Both the position numbers and the translations under genes were made by a program. A DNA stretch of 64,000 bases from Phytophthora hibernalis (Eukaryota; Oomycota; Peronosporomycetes; Peronosporales; Peronosporaceae): contig JAAKBF010000224.1 of the NCBI GenBank assembly GCA_012656075.1, forward strand, positions 372,001-436,000. The letters are read 5' to 3'. The first letter of the stretch is position 1, and every line of letters begins with the position of its first letter. Below the pieces are notes generated by a model. That model was not told the origin of the DNA. It was given only the letters and a program-made list of their open reading frames with translations, and did no database searches. This document shows positions 35,919 to 45,244 of the stretch, piece by piece.

Positions 35919-36957
35919 TCATCTCCCACTCAGTAACCTGACGCGACAAGGTAGCTTCGAGGAGGAATCCCACGTCGGTGGCCGTCGCAGCAGCCCCAAG
36001 TAGTCTTGGCTCGGTTCAATTAGAAACGGCTCCAGCTGCAAACGCTGAGACCACGACGCATGGTGCTCCGCATATCTCGTAGATAGCTTGAAGCTTCTGG
36101 TAGATGTCTCCCCGTTCTGATATCTGGGAATCGTGCAGTGACCCAGGTGCATTTAGTGCACATGCAGCAATCGTCCCATCAGGAACCAATATCATTACAT
36201 TACTGACGTAATGATCGTACTTCCAGCCATTGTAGAATATATTTTGCATGTCACAGTTGCCGCTCTGCTGGAGATATAGCTTGAAGCCGTCGGCAACTCA
36301 AATACGTGAGTGCTTCCGGTGGATCGCTTCTTGGTAACGTCGAGTGATATTGAGGTCGGGCATTTTAACCACAGCCTTATCATCAGACACAAGAACATGA
36401 ATCAGGAACGGTGTCGAAATCGAATGAATAGCTAGCAGACAGATGCGGTGACCCCGGAAAGCAGGCAGAGGAAAACTCGGAACCCAGAGTACGCGTCCAA
36501 ACCAAGTCGAGGGCTAAACATTGCAACGCATCTAAGCTTTTAGGGCGACCCCACGTAGTATCTAGAAGTAGTCCAATAGTTGGCACGGAGTGTAAATGTT
36601 GTAGAACCTCTCAAAGCGCTCGAGAACATAACGAAAAGCGCGGTGATCTAGCCCAGTCATCGTGATTAACGAGGGATTATGGCCTGATCTGAACAGTACA
36701 GAGAACGCTGACGAAGCTGGCATCTGCAGGGCGGCACGCGCAATACGTCGATCGTGTTCACGCCAACGGTTTAGGTCTAATGGCGAACGATACAACCGAC
36801 GTCGACGACGATACCCATGGCGTCGGCGGATGGCTGCGAGCAGCAATGCCGCAGAAAGGATCATCGCGTTTCTGAAGCTGAGCCTCAGATTCTGAGGTAA
36901 GCAATTTGGTGTTTCAGGACGGCATGCAAAATGGTACGAGCAAATATGGCTATGCAC
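35919..36957 (-). mobile_element. PIF/Harbinger-like DDE transposase, frame-broken (module B)
   Basis: Four consecutive minus-strand frames read in order. The N-terminal Arg-rich part is RRHGYRRRRRLYRSPLDLNR, with SLITMTGLDHRAFRYVLERF. A helix block follows (RPKSLDALQCLAL, SVCSLFIRFRRRF-type residues), then a linker. The best preserved DDE_Tnp_4 part is QNIFYNGWKYDHYVSN, then LVPDGTIAACALNAPGSLHDS, with IYEICGAPCVVVSAFAAG at the end. The final aspartate block is VVVSAFA rather than VVDSAF, so the second catalytic Asp appears lost. It shares its convergent partner with module A. Terminal inverted repeats were not found. Confidence 0.72.
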
Positions 36958-37052
36958 TGAGTTTGGTACGTGCGATTTACGTGTTCAAGAACGACCCACT
37001 ATTCACTCGTGTTCCTCGCGTTAAAGTTTTCGGCTAAAGGAACACTAAACCT

Positions 37053-37070
37053 CAGGAACACGTGTTCCTG
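37053..37070. repeat. 18-bp perfect palindrome
   Basis: CAGGAACACGTGTTCCTG is its own reverse complement. Single GGAACAC half-sites lie nearby (about 37010 as the complement and 37038). It sits about 95 bases outside the start of the module B transposase, so it may be a subterminal binding site or element-end feature. The rest of 36958-37680 has no recognisable gene. Confidence 0.8.
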
Positions 37071-37732
37071 TTTTTGTGCTCGCCCGTTACAGCGGGAATA
37101 GTTCCTTCATTCTAGTCATGGGTGCCAGGGCCTACTCCTAATAACAGATTCATGGTAACCTAAAATCCCGAACGAATTTCTTCGACATTCGTCTTAACCA
37201 AGCTTCATCAAAGTCATCTACACTACAAGCTATATAACGTGGTTCTAGCCCCGTTACACCTTAAAGCACTTTGTAGTCCTTCCAGCGACCAAGATAAAAC
37301 GACCAAGCGACGACCGAAGGTACGGCAGCATATGCGTGCTGTCGGTTGTGTTAATTAGCTACATGCGTCGCAACTGCCACGTCGCGCTCAACGGTGGTAC
37401 GGAAGATTCGCGAAAGATACTGCTCCTCTCAATTTTGACGAAGTGAGCGACATGAGGTTTTGTTGTGGTCCCAAGCATGGGTATTTGCAAACCCAACTTA
37501 AGACTGTGTCAACGCTCTCAAGGTTTTCAAGAAGTTTGTTCATAATGTGTTGCGAAATGACGTCCGTCCTCGGTGGGGAGATGATATTCGCAGGAGGCTG
37601 CAATTTATTCGCAGGGACCCCATTCGCTGAGTAACTTGGAATCACGGGACTAGGCCTAAAGTTGTGTAACAAACGTATATTTCGTTGAGTACAACCAGAG
37701 CAAGCACTACGTTACCATTGTATCGCTTCTGC

Positions 37733-37930
37733 CACTCGGTCGTTGACCACTCGAAGGCCCCCAGCCACTCGAAGGCCGCATACTACTCGGAGGCCGCCAG
37801 CGACTCGAAAGCCGCCATCGAACCGAAGGCCGCCTGGTACTCAGAGACTGCAAACAACTACTTGGAGGCAGCGAACGACCATCCGGAGCCCGCGACCAGC
37901 GACTTGAAGACCGCGAGCTGTTACTCAAAG
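37733..37930 (+). repeat. Imperfect short tandem repeats, ACTCGAAGGCCGC type
   Basis: About ten units of roughly 15-27 bases built on ACTCGAAGGCCGCC and variants (ACTCGGAGGCC, ACTTGGAGGC). In one plus frame they encode degenerate SKAA/SEAA units with Tyr-Ser or His-Ser between them. This is a minisatellite-like array; whether it is translated is unclear. Confidence 0.7.
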
Positions 37931-37940
37931 ATGGCTGCTA

Positions 37941-38276
37941 TCAGTTGGAAATCGCAGACAAGTTAATCTTGAATGTGGAGATTTCCATGCCATCCTGAGA
38001 CTGTTTTCGAGCGTGGTCGCCGGCAAGGCGGCTTAGTACGGAGGCGTGCCATTTAGTAGATTCCTGAATGTACTTGTCCCCGTCGGTATCAGCGTAGCGC
38101 GTTATAAGCCAATTGACGGGGAGTAGCTCCCTTGTCTGCGCCAATTGCGACGGGAGAACAAGGAAGATCCGGTGGTCTCGTGGATCTCCACACACGTGGC
38201 ATGGGGAGTAGTATTCGATGTATTCACCCACAGTAAGCGCCTCAGGGGCAAGCTCTGACGCTAATAGGCCTACCAC
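37941..38276 (-). CDS. Hypothetical protein fragment next to the Gypsy element
   Basis: 111 residues, uninterrupted, with protein-like composition: SPCHVCGDPRDHRIFLVLP, then LLPVNWLITRYADTDGD and a basic end. It contains a CxxCG pair and could be part of a transposon protein, lying just beyond the point where the Gypsy polyprotein stops. No family recognised. Confidence 0.3.
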   Translation of the reverse strand: MVGLLASELAPEALTVGEYIEYYSPCHVCGDPRDHRIFLVLPSQLAQTRELLPVNWLITRYADTDGDKYIQESTKWHASVLSRLAGDHARKQSQDGMEISTFKINLSAISN

Positions 38277-38425
38277 TAGAACGAAACACGTACAATGAGC
38301 TTTACGTGATAGTTTTCGGCGAGATCGTTGTAGTTCCTAATTTAGGCACGTTGAAGTGCCCGTGTTAAAACGAGAAACACTCGCCTGTTCAGATGCTAAA
38401 AAATATGTATTACCAACTTGCTCTT

Positions 38426-39037
38426 TTAAGAGATTTCACTTCGGCTAACTATTCCCGACCTGCGAACTGCGACAAATTGCAGCTTCCTGTGGATCAAATC
38501 GAACGTCAGCGGGAAGTCCTCGTCGTCCGTATCGACTTCAAAACACTCGTCGCTGCCATCTTCGTCGAATAGCGGTAAGCGGCTGAGAGCGTCGGCGACG
38601 ATATTGTTCTGTCCCTTGATGTACACAATTTGCGGCGCGAACTCGTCGACGATTAGACGCCAGCGATTCACACGGTCGGACTGGAAGTTGGAGAAGGAGA
38701 TATTCTTGTGATCCGTGTAGACCACGATGCGGTGCCCGAGCAGGATGTCCCGGAACACGCGAAGCACTTCAACGATGGAGAGTAATTCAAGTTCCATCAC
38801 TGCATATTTTCGTTGGGCGCTTGTCAGCTTTCTGCTGAAAAATGCTAGCGGGCGACCTTGCTGGCTTATCACGCCCCCAAGGTGAAAGGTGCTAGCGTCC
38901 GTATGGACAGCAAACGGTAGCGAAAAGTCTGGGAAGTGCATAGTGACGGCGAGAGACGAGCTGCTTGATCTTGGCGAAGGCTCGTTGACACTCTGGAGTC
39001 CAGCGAAAAGGGTCCGTGACGAAGTCAGCGCCGTCAT
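38426..39037 (-). pseudogene. Gypsy RNase H domain
   Basis: RNase H-like domain of the retroelement: FAVHTDASTFHLGGVISQQG (first catalytic Asp), FFSRKLTSAQRKYAVMELELL (catalytic Glu), VVYTDHKNISF (Asp), then FAPQIVYIKGQNNIVADALSR (final Asp), which is the standard Ty3/Gypsy pattern. All four acidic positions are present. It degrades the RNA strand during reverse transcription. The frame ends 130 residues later without an integrase. Confidence 0.85.
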
Positions 39038-39063
39038 CGGAGCCAGGTAGTGGGCACGATGGG

Positions 39064-39842
39064 GTCACATATCACGATAGAAATTCACGAGGCCGATGAA
39101 CCGGCGAAGCTCGCGCTTGTTCGTTGGCGGTGCAATGCGACGAATTGCAGATATCTTGGCTGCTAGGGGTTGGATGCCATCGAGTGTGAGGCGATATCCC
39201 AGGTACTCGGTCTCGTGGGCTGCGAATCGGCTCTTGATCATGTTGACTTGCAGACCATTTGCGCGAAACGTTCGAGCACCGTGCGAACCTGTTGCAGGTG
39301 GTCGGCGAATAACGTTGTCGTGATGATCAAGACATCGTCGAGATACACGCTAACGAAGTTCAAGTCGCCGAGTAGAAGTTGCGTTCGACGCTGGAACTCG
39401 TCCGGCGCGGTACAGATTCCCATTGGAAGGCGTGTGTAGCGAAATTTACCCCAACGTAAGACGAACGAGCAGATACGTGAGCAGCGTTCACTCAGTGTAA
39501 TTGAGTAATAACCATGTTCATGTCCAATGCCGTGACGTACACGAAGATTTCGAGGCCTTGCAAGAGCTCGGTAGTCTTCGGAATTGGGAATGGATGACGA
39601 ATGGTCATGGTGTTGAGTCGGCGGAAGTCAGTCAGGAACCGCGCTGTTTTATCTTTCTTGGGGATGATGAAGGCAGGTGCCGCCCATGGGCGGCTCGCGT
39701 CACGTATGATGACGCCGAGTGTCTCTAGACGTGCAACCTCTTTCTTCACTGCCTCGAGATACGACTGTGGAACGCCAAATGGCCGAGCGTGAAAGGGTTG
39801 AGACCCTGTCTTCAGCTCGAAGTCGTAGGGCTCGCCCGGCAT
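39064..39842 (-). pseudogene. Gypsy reverse transcriptase domain
   Basis: RT blocks: KKEVARLETLGVIIRDASRP, WAAPAFIIPKKDKTARFLTDFRRLN, VTALDMNMGYY-type catalytic Asp region, LPMGICTAPDEFQRR, and the active-site VYLDDVLI followed by KSRFAAHETEYLGY. Three frame segments are needed; the joins near 39510 (C-pair) and 39250 (A-run on the plus strand) need one added base each, and a TGA occurs after NFYRDM near 39070. Polymerase residues are intact. Confidence 0.85.
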
Positions 39843-40092
39843 GGTTCCAATAGTGCCTTCGTTCAGGACATCAGAAGTTGTCGGAATGCACGCTGCTGGT
39901 CTTCGCCGACGTGATCAGGGATGCACTCGTCCAGATTGACTTTGGCATACTTCGCGTCCAGGATCTGGACCATTCTCTTCTCTGCGTTAGCAGGAATTTC
40001 ATAGCTGTACTTTTCCACTGTCAAGTTGACGCGCGAGCGCATCGGGACCTCTAGCTCGTCCCAAGTGATGGTCCGCCGTTCGAAGGCGAACT

Positions 40093-41378
40093 TCAGTTAG
40101 AGTTCCAGAATAAGGTCACGGCCGATGATACATTCGTAGCCTCGAGACTCAGCACCCGGTGCTGTGACGTAGAATGCGTGGTTGACGACGCGATTAGTCG
40201 TGAATCCTGGAAGCTTGAACCGAACAGGGCAGTGCCGACGGTCTCGAAGCGGCCTCCTTTCGTCAACCATTTGGTCGTGTAGCGGTTCAGCTTACGCGGG
40301 GCAGGAAGGAGCTCGTACGAGCAAAGCGATCGTAAAGACCCGAAGTCAGCTAGGGCATTACCTAGACGATCTCTCCCATTTGGAAGCGGAATGGACACCA
40401 GCAGCTCCGTGGTGACTTGATCGTCAATGGTTTGACTGATAGTATCAGGCGTTGACGCTTGGACGTCCGACGACTGCGGCTGAAGCTGTGGGTTAGTCGT
40501 GGACTCTTCAATGTTGTAGCACGTCTCGTTGACCTCCACATCCATGAAGTGCGCCTCCTCGCTGCCCTTGTTCTTGGCGCGGCACTCGCTCGTATCATGG
40601 CTGCGAGACTTGTGGAAATCGCACCACTTGCGTTGCGCGTCGCCTTGTTTCTTGTTGCGCCGTTGGTCCGTACCGCTGCCGCGGTTACGGTTGCCACCGT
40701 GGGGTCGTTGCGAATTGTTTTGGGTGGATTGGTTTGCTGAGGTGGCCGACTTTGACCTTCGTCTTCCTCTAGCTGGCGGAAGTACGCGACCAAGTCTTCT
40801 AACGACTCGTAGTCTTGGCCACTCTCGTCGTACTTCTTCTGCCAGGCCGCGGGCATGTTGGCCTCCACGATCTCTCGCAGCTCGTGGTTGGTCAGCCGGT
40901 CGTTCGGTGACGGCAGAAACTGGATCAACTCGTTGATCTGGTGCAAGCGAGCGACGTACTCCTCCACCGTCATAATTGAAGGCTTGCGAGTCTCCCGGAG
41001 ATACTGTCGTACCTTGCTTGCGGGTCGTTTCGGATAATACGTGGCGGTTGTGCGTTGGAGCGCTTCGTCGAAGTGCTCGACATCCTCCAGGCCCATAACG
41101 GCCGAGTTCGTGGACTCGAACCGAACCAGCACGTAGAAGAATTCGGATGTTTTGGTACAGTTCAGTTGCCCCGCGCCAACCTCTCAGTAGGCAAATGTTT
41201 GGACCTGCTTTCGCCAAGTAAGCGACTCCTCGCCATTGCCGTTGTCGAAGTGCCGGATGCTCAGCGTCACGAAGTCGTTTGGGTCTTGCGTGTTGGTGTG
41301 AACGCGGTAGGTGACGAAGTGTTCCTTCTGGTTGTCGTTGATAGACTTGACGGTCGTCTTGAGCGGCAACAGTGACAT
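40093..41378 (-). pseudogene. Gypsy gag and protease region
   Basis: The gag part runs in two frames (VMGLEDVEHFDEALQRTT, VEEYVARLHQINELIQFLP, ESLEDLVAYFRQLEEDEGQ). It is followed by an Asn/Gly-rich linker and a zinc-knuckle-like KWCDFHKSRSHDTSECRAK (C-x2-H-x4-H-x4-C). The protease-like segment reads LLVSIPLPNGRDRLGNALADFGSL: the usual D-S/T-G triad is DFG, so the protease is probably inactive as written. N-terminal residues before the break near 41190 begin MSLLPLKTTVKSINDN. Confidence 0.75.
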
Positions 41379-42246
41379 GACAAGGCTGGAGAGGACGGAT
41401 TGATCTTAATATGCCGTATGCTTTTTACTTGGAAAGGTGAAGACTGATTGAATTAGTTAGTTAGCAAGACAACTAACTACGATCGAGGTCCGAGCAGGGC
41501 AGATCCTCAGATAGACCCTCAAAGCCTAAGATAGGATTCTAGAACTCCTGAAGCAACAGCACCGGACACTTAGCCTTGTAGAGCGAATTCTCGAAGGTTC
41601 GCGAAGGCTAGGCCGTTTGGGATACGGCAAGATATGAGCGGGTGGGTGTTATCGGATGAGTGTGTTTAGATCATTTGTTTTTAAGAGCAGATGACGTTAT
41701 GGTTTAAGCTTGAAGTTTGTAAGCAACTACAACAAGTTGGTGATGAAGCAACGGCATACAAATATCAAGTGTGATTCCAGTGACTACAACCCAAATAACC
41801 CAGGAATCAGAATTGTTGGGTGGGCGGGACATTTGAAAATACCAAAATTCAAAAAATCTTTAAGCTTATCCAGTTTTCGCAGGTTGTTTCGGCTTGCCGA
41901 GCGAGTTGTCTTTCAGCACTGGAAGATCTTGTTGTGGCCAGCCCAAATGGTGTTATTATTAATTGGCGACCGGCGTCATTAATAGACCATACTGCTATAC
42001 CCAGTCATGTACAGGTACTCGTTTCTCCTCTATCTTTGTGCATACATGTTGTTCGTTGGTTGCTCCTCGTATTAACAATATAAAGTTAGCTTTATATATT
42101 CCAGCCTTCGCACAGCTTTCGTAGTGCGACTACAACGTCTGAAAGCAAAGGTCGATCGTATCATTCATTACACATTTACAATACTAGCTTTATACCCCTT
42201 GCATTGCCCGCGAATGCTCAGGCCATGGAGGCAGCAGTACCCGATT
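41379..42246. other. Gypsy flank and K4 3' flank
   Basis: Begins with possible LTR or leader sequence of the Gypsy element, including a perfect 9-bp hairpin (TAGTTAGTT 41454-41462 with AACTAACTA 41471-41479, loop of eight). From about 42125 the sequence is homologous to the 3' flank of K3 (8650-8814), sharing GTCTGAAAGCAAAG and CATGGAGGCAGC. No independent gene seen. Confidence 0.5.
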
Positions 42247-44724
42247 TTATGTCGACATGAGAATCATCGTCTTCGACGAGTAATGCAGCCGTAAGTATGT
42301 TACTTTCAACAGTAGGTTCGGGTGCAGCCTTGAACTGCCTCCGTCGACTGAATCTCGAAGCCTTTTAGTAAGGAAGCGTTGACCTAGCCGTCGACACTGG
42401 CATGAGGGGTTATTTCGAGCTCGCACGAAGCTGAAGGAGGTGCGGAGCCGACCACCATTGGATCCACGCATTAGCATCGGAATACTGGACTCGTTGTGGC
42501 TCATTGAACTGCGGTAAACGAGGGATCTCTCGGCGCTGCTCGGTAGACATAGTTGAACCTCGTCGAGATCGATAAAATACACTGAGGTAGCATTGTTTTC
42601 GAAACTCCGGGAATGGTTGACGTGGTGAACGACACCAGCATCCATCAACGCGTTGCCCATACGAATCGCCTCTGATGGACATCGTACAAATCGGCGGTCA
42701 ATCATTCGATCAACGATAAAAGCCCCAGGAACGTTGTGTACGCGATGGATTTCTGCTGATCTAGCACTCGATCGACTCACCACTGATGGGAGCTCACATA
42801 AATCGCCCATCAGATCGAGAACTAACCGAGCACTAAGTTCCTCCTGGACTTCTTCAAGAGCATCGACAATATGCTGTGCAGTAGGCCGGAGACCAGGGTC
42901 ATGCTGCCAGGAACGCTCAATGATACTGTGCAGCCTTGGAGGCGTACTGCTTTCCATCTTAGGTCGAACGCCACGCAAGACCAGTTCTAGAACTTGGCCA
43001 TGGTCTCCATTTGCTTGTGGATATTTTTCGCCAGTGGGGTGGAGGATATCCCACATCGTAACAGCAAGCGAATAGACATCAGCTGCTTCGCCGTAGAATG
43101 CCAACTCTCTGTTACCGCCAATGATCTCGGGGGCAGAATAATCGCTTGGTGTCATTTGCAAATGGGAGTTCCATGGTGAATCAACGTGAGATAGCGTTCT
43201 ACCCAAGGGAGAATCGATTTCTGTTGTGAACACAGCCCGTTTATCTTCCAACACAGCAATCTTCGCATTTGTTGCCGACATTCGCCCGTCTGCCTTGGGT
43301 ACACACCTGGACTCGCCGAAGTCTGACAGTTGTACATTACATTGAGCGTCTACGAGGAAGTTTGACGGTTGAATGTCGCGGTGGACGAACGGAGGTGAAA
43401 AGCTGTGGAGATAAGCCACTGCACGAGCAGCATCGAGCATATACCCGATACTAATCAGCATTTGCTGGCGAGCAGGGTGCGCATTTTGTCGCCGAGCTTG
43501 ATCGCTCAAGGTGTCAGCCAAATTACCCTGACAGAGCTGAAACACAAGGCAGATCGTAGGCGGGGCGACACACATTCCGTAAAACTTCACGATGTTGGGA
43601 TGGCTCAATACGCTGCACATCGCAGCTTCATGCGAAAATGCCGCTACGATGTCGTCAGAACAGCTTGTTGGTGAGTACGCCTTGACAGCAACATGAGTTT
43701 TCGTCTTCAGATTTCCTTGAAATACAATCGATGTAGAGCCCACCCCAAGCTGGCGAACAAGTTCCAGGTAAGCGAAATCGATCACACATTTTCGATTCAT
43801 TTCGATCAGCACGTGTAGACCCTCAGACGAGACGCGTTCACTGAGACCATTTTCTCGTTGGAACAGATCCTGCAGAGCGCATGCTCGTTGTCCAATACCT
43901 CGCCAGTACTCCGTGTCTGCTTTCAATACTCGCCAGACAACCAGTGGGCAGAATGCAACCCATGCGAGTATCCCATACAAAACGTAGTGGCTGATAGAAA
44001 CCGTCGTCGGGTCCATGATTAAAACCATAAGTAGCACAGTAAGCAGGAAGAACACGATATTGGCCAAACACAACTCCCGAATGATGCGCTTCGTAGCTCT
44101 ACTCGGGGGCTTTACGAAAGCATAGATAAACGGAAACATGAGCAGGCCGTGAGCCAATTGAAGGCCGACAACAAACTCATCCTGCTGGTTTGGCTTCCCG
44201 TACTTTGTCACCGCCCAGACGAACACCATTGGGTAGTACGACAAGACCACCGAGATTGCCACCGATCGTTTGATGGCAGGGAGCGACAAACTCTTTTGAA
44301 ACATGGGCACCAGCACGATGACGAACATGAACTGGTTCCCGCAGTAAAACGATTCGAGAACGAGAGGAGAAATAAAGTCGTCAAAGAAGTTGGTAGTCAG
44401 CGCCACCCCAAGAAAAACAATGTAGACACCATTTACCACACTCAGCACGACCAAGACGGGTTCGAAGGCCGGTAAAATCACCTTCTTAGCTGCCGAAGCG
44501 TCTCCCTTCAGAGCCCCCGCTCGATTCACCCTCAAGTGCCAAATCAGCCCGACGCACAACAGCCAGATGGTCACAAAGCCCACCAAGATGAACACCAGCG
44601 TCACGCGCATACGTTGAGCCCCTCTCTCGAGCGAATCGCTGTCTGCAGACGCTGATGCGGTCATGTTAGCGACCGAGTCGTCGAGAAGTCGCTGCACAGC
44701 TAAACTGGAGACCAAGGTCGCCAT
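42247..44724 (-). CDS. 7TM receptor-like TKL protein kinase with DEP-like C-terminus (K4, duplicate of K3)
   Basis: 825 residues in one uninterrupted frame, very similar to K3 over its whole length. Seven predicted helices (about 44600-43930), kinase domain about 43780-42830 with GVGSTSIVFQG, VAVKAY, HRDIQPSN (again Gln instead of Lys, codon 43369-43371), LSDFGES and DYSAPEI, then the DEP-like segment (SEAIRMGNALMDAGVVHH) and the CQCRRLGQR tail. The start at MATLVSSL lacks the extra N-terminus seen in K3. The corresponding upstream DNA (44730-45060) is still recognisably homologous but carries insertions and shifts, so K4 may have lost or remodelled its first part. It lies on the far side of a 30-kb transposon island from K3. 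Confidence 0.85.
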   Translation of the reverse strand: MATLVSSLAVQRLLDDSVANMTASASADSDSLERGAQRMRVTLVFILVGFVTIWLLCVGLIWHLRVNRAGALKGDASAAKKVILPAFEPVLVVLSVVNGVYIVFLGVALTTNFFDDFISPLVLESFYCGNQFMFVIVLVPMFQKSLSLPAIKRSVAISVVLSYYPMVFVWAVTKYGKPNQQDEFVVGLQLAHGLLMFPFIYAFVKPPSRATKRIIRELCLANIVFFLLTVLLMVLIMDPTTVSISHYVLYGILAWVAFCPLVVWRVLKADTEYWRGIGQRACALQDLFQRENGLSERVSSEGLHVLIEMNRKCVIDFAYLELVRQLGVGSTSIVFQGNLKTKTHVAVKAYSPTSCSDDIVAAFSHEAAMCSVLSHPNIVKFYGMCVAPPTICLVFQLCQGNLADTLSDQARRQNAHPARQQMLISIGYMLDAARAVAYLHSFSPPFVHRDIQPSNFLVDAQCNVQLSDFGESRCVPKADGRMSATNAKIAVLEDKRAVFTTEIDSPLGRTLSHVDSPWNSHLQMTPSDYSAPEIIGGNRELAFYGEAADVYSLAVTMWDILHPTGEKYPQANGDHGQVLELVLRGVRPKMESSTPPRLHSIIERSWQHDPGLRPTAQHIVDALEEVQEELSARLVLDLMGDLCELPSVVSRSSARSAEIHRVHNVPGAFIVDRMIDRRFVRCPSEAIRMGNALMDAGVVHHVNHSRSFENNATSVYFIDLDEVQLCLPSSAERSLVYRSSMSHNESSIPMLMRGSNGGRLRTSFSFVRARNNPSCQCRRLGQRFLTKRLRDSVDGGSSRLHPNLLLKVTYLRLHYSSKTMILMST

Positions 44725-45244
44725 GACAGCAGAATTGCCAGGTCCGTCTCCAAAGGGTTAAGTGGTGCCTCGTTCCAGTGTCGAATTGATCAATGGGCAA
44801 AAAGAGCGACAGGGCGGAGATCCCTGGAAAGAGGGAGGCGAGCGTTTCACCACTGCCAACGATGAGTGGCAGCATGTAACATGCCAAGTTAGTTACTGGG
44901 ACGCAGGAAGTCTACCGGATAGCCGAATAGTCCCAGCCCCAACAGCACCTGTCATCGTAATACGCCGAGTTTAGTCACCAAGAAGAGACAGGCGGCAACG
45001 CTCCTCCTGGCTCCATCCGACAACCGAAGGTCCTTTTCGGCGAAGGATGATCAATCTTATGATCAACTTGTTTGCTTTGACCAACTTCGGAAAGTTCAGA
45101 TTAAGGGCTCTTGTGAAATTCATCTGTCCAATGTGCTTTTTCACCTTCTCTCCGTACTGTTTATGGTTCCACTAGCGAAAGTATGTTCAGTTCGTCTCAA
45201 TTTGAGACGAAGAGACTCTCAATTGGCGACTGTACCGCACCGCA

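Larger units (their letters stand above)
38426..41378 (-). mobile_element. Ty3/Gypsy-type LTR retroelement, gag-protease-RT-RNase H, integrase missing
   Basis: Minus-strand polyprotein in the order gag, zinc knuckle, protease, reverse transcriptase and RNase H. Frame changes occur at several points; those near 40750, 39510 and 39250 fit a one-base homopolymer loss. After RNase H the coding sequence stops and no integrase (HHCC, DDE) follows, so the element is truncated at its 3' side. LTRs were not paired; a 5' LTR or leader would lie around 41380-41700. Confidence 0.85.

Noticed and set aside
37733..37930. CRISPR-like array
   Set aside because: Units are degenerate and contiguous without spacers, in a eukaryotic genome; this is a minisatellite.
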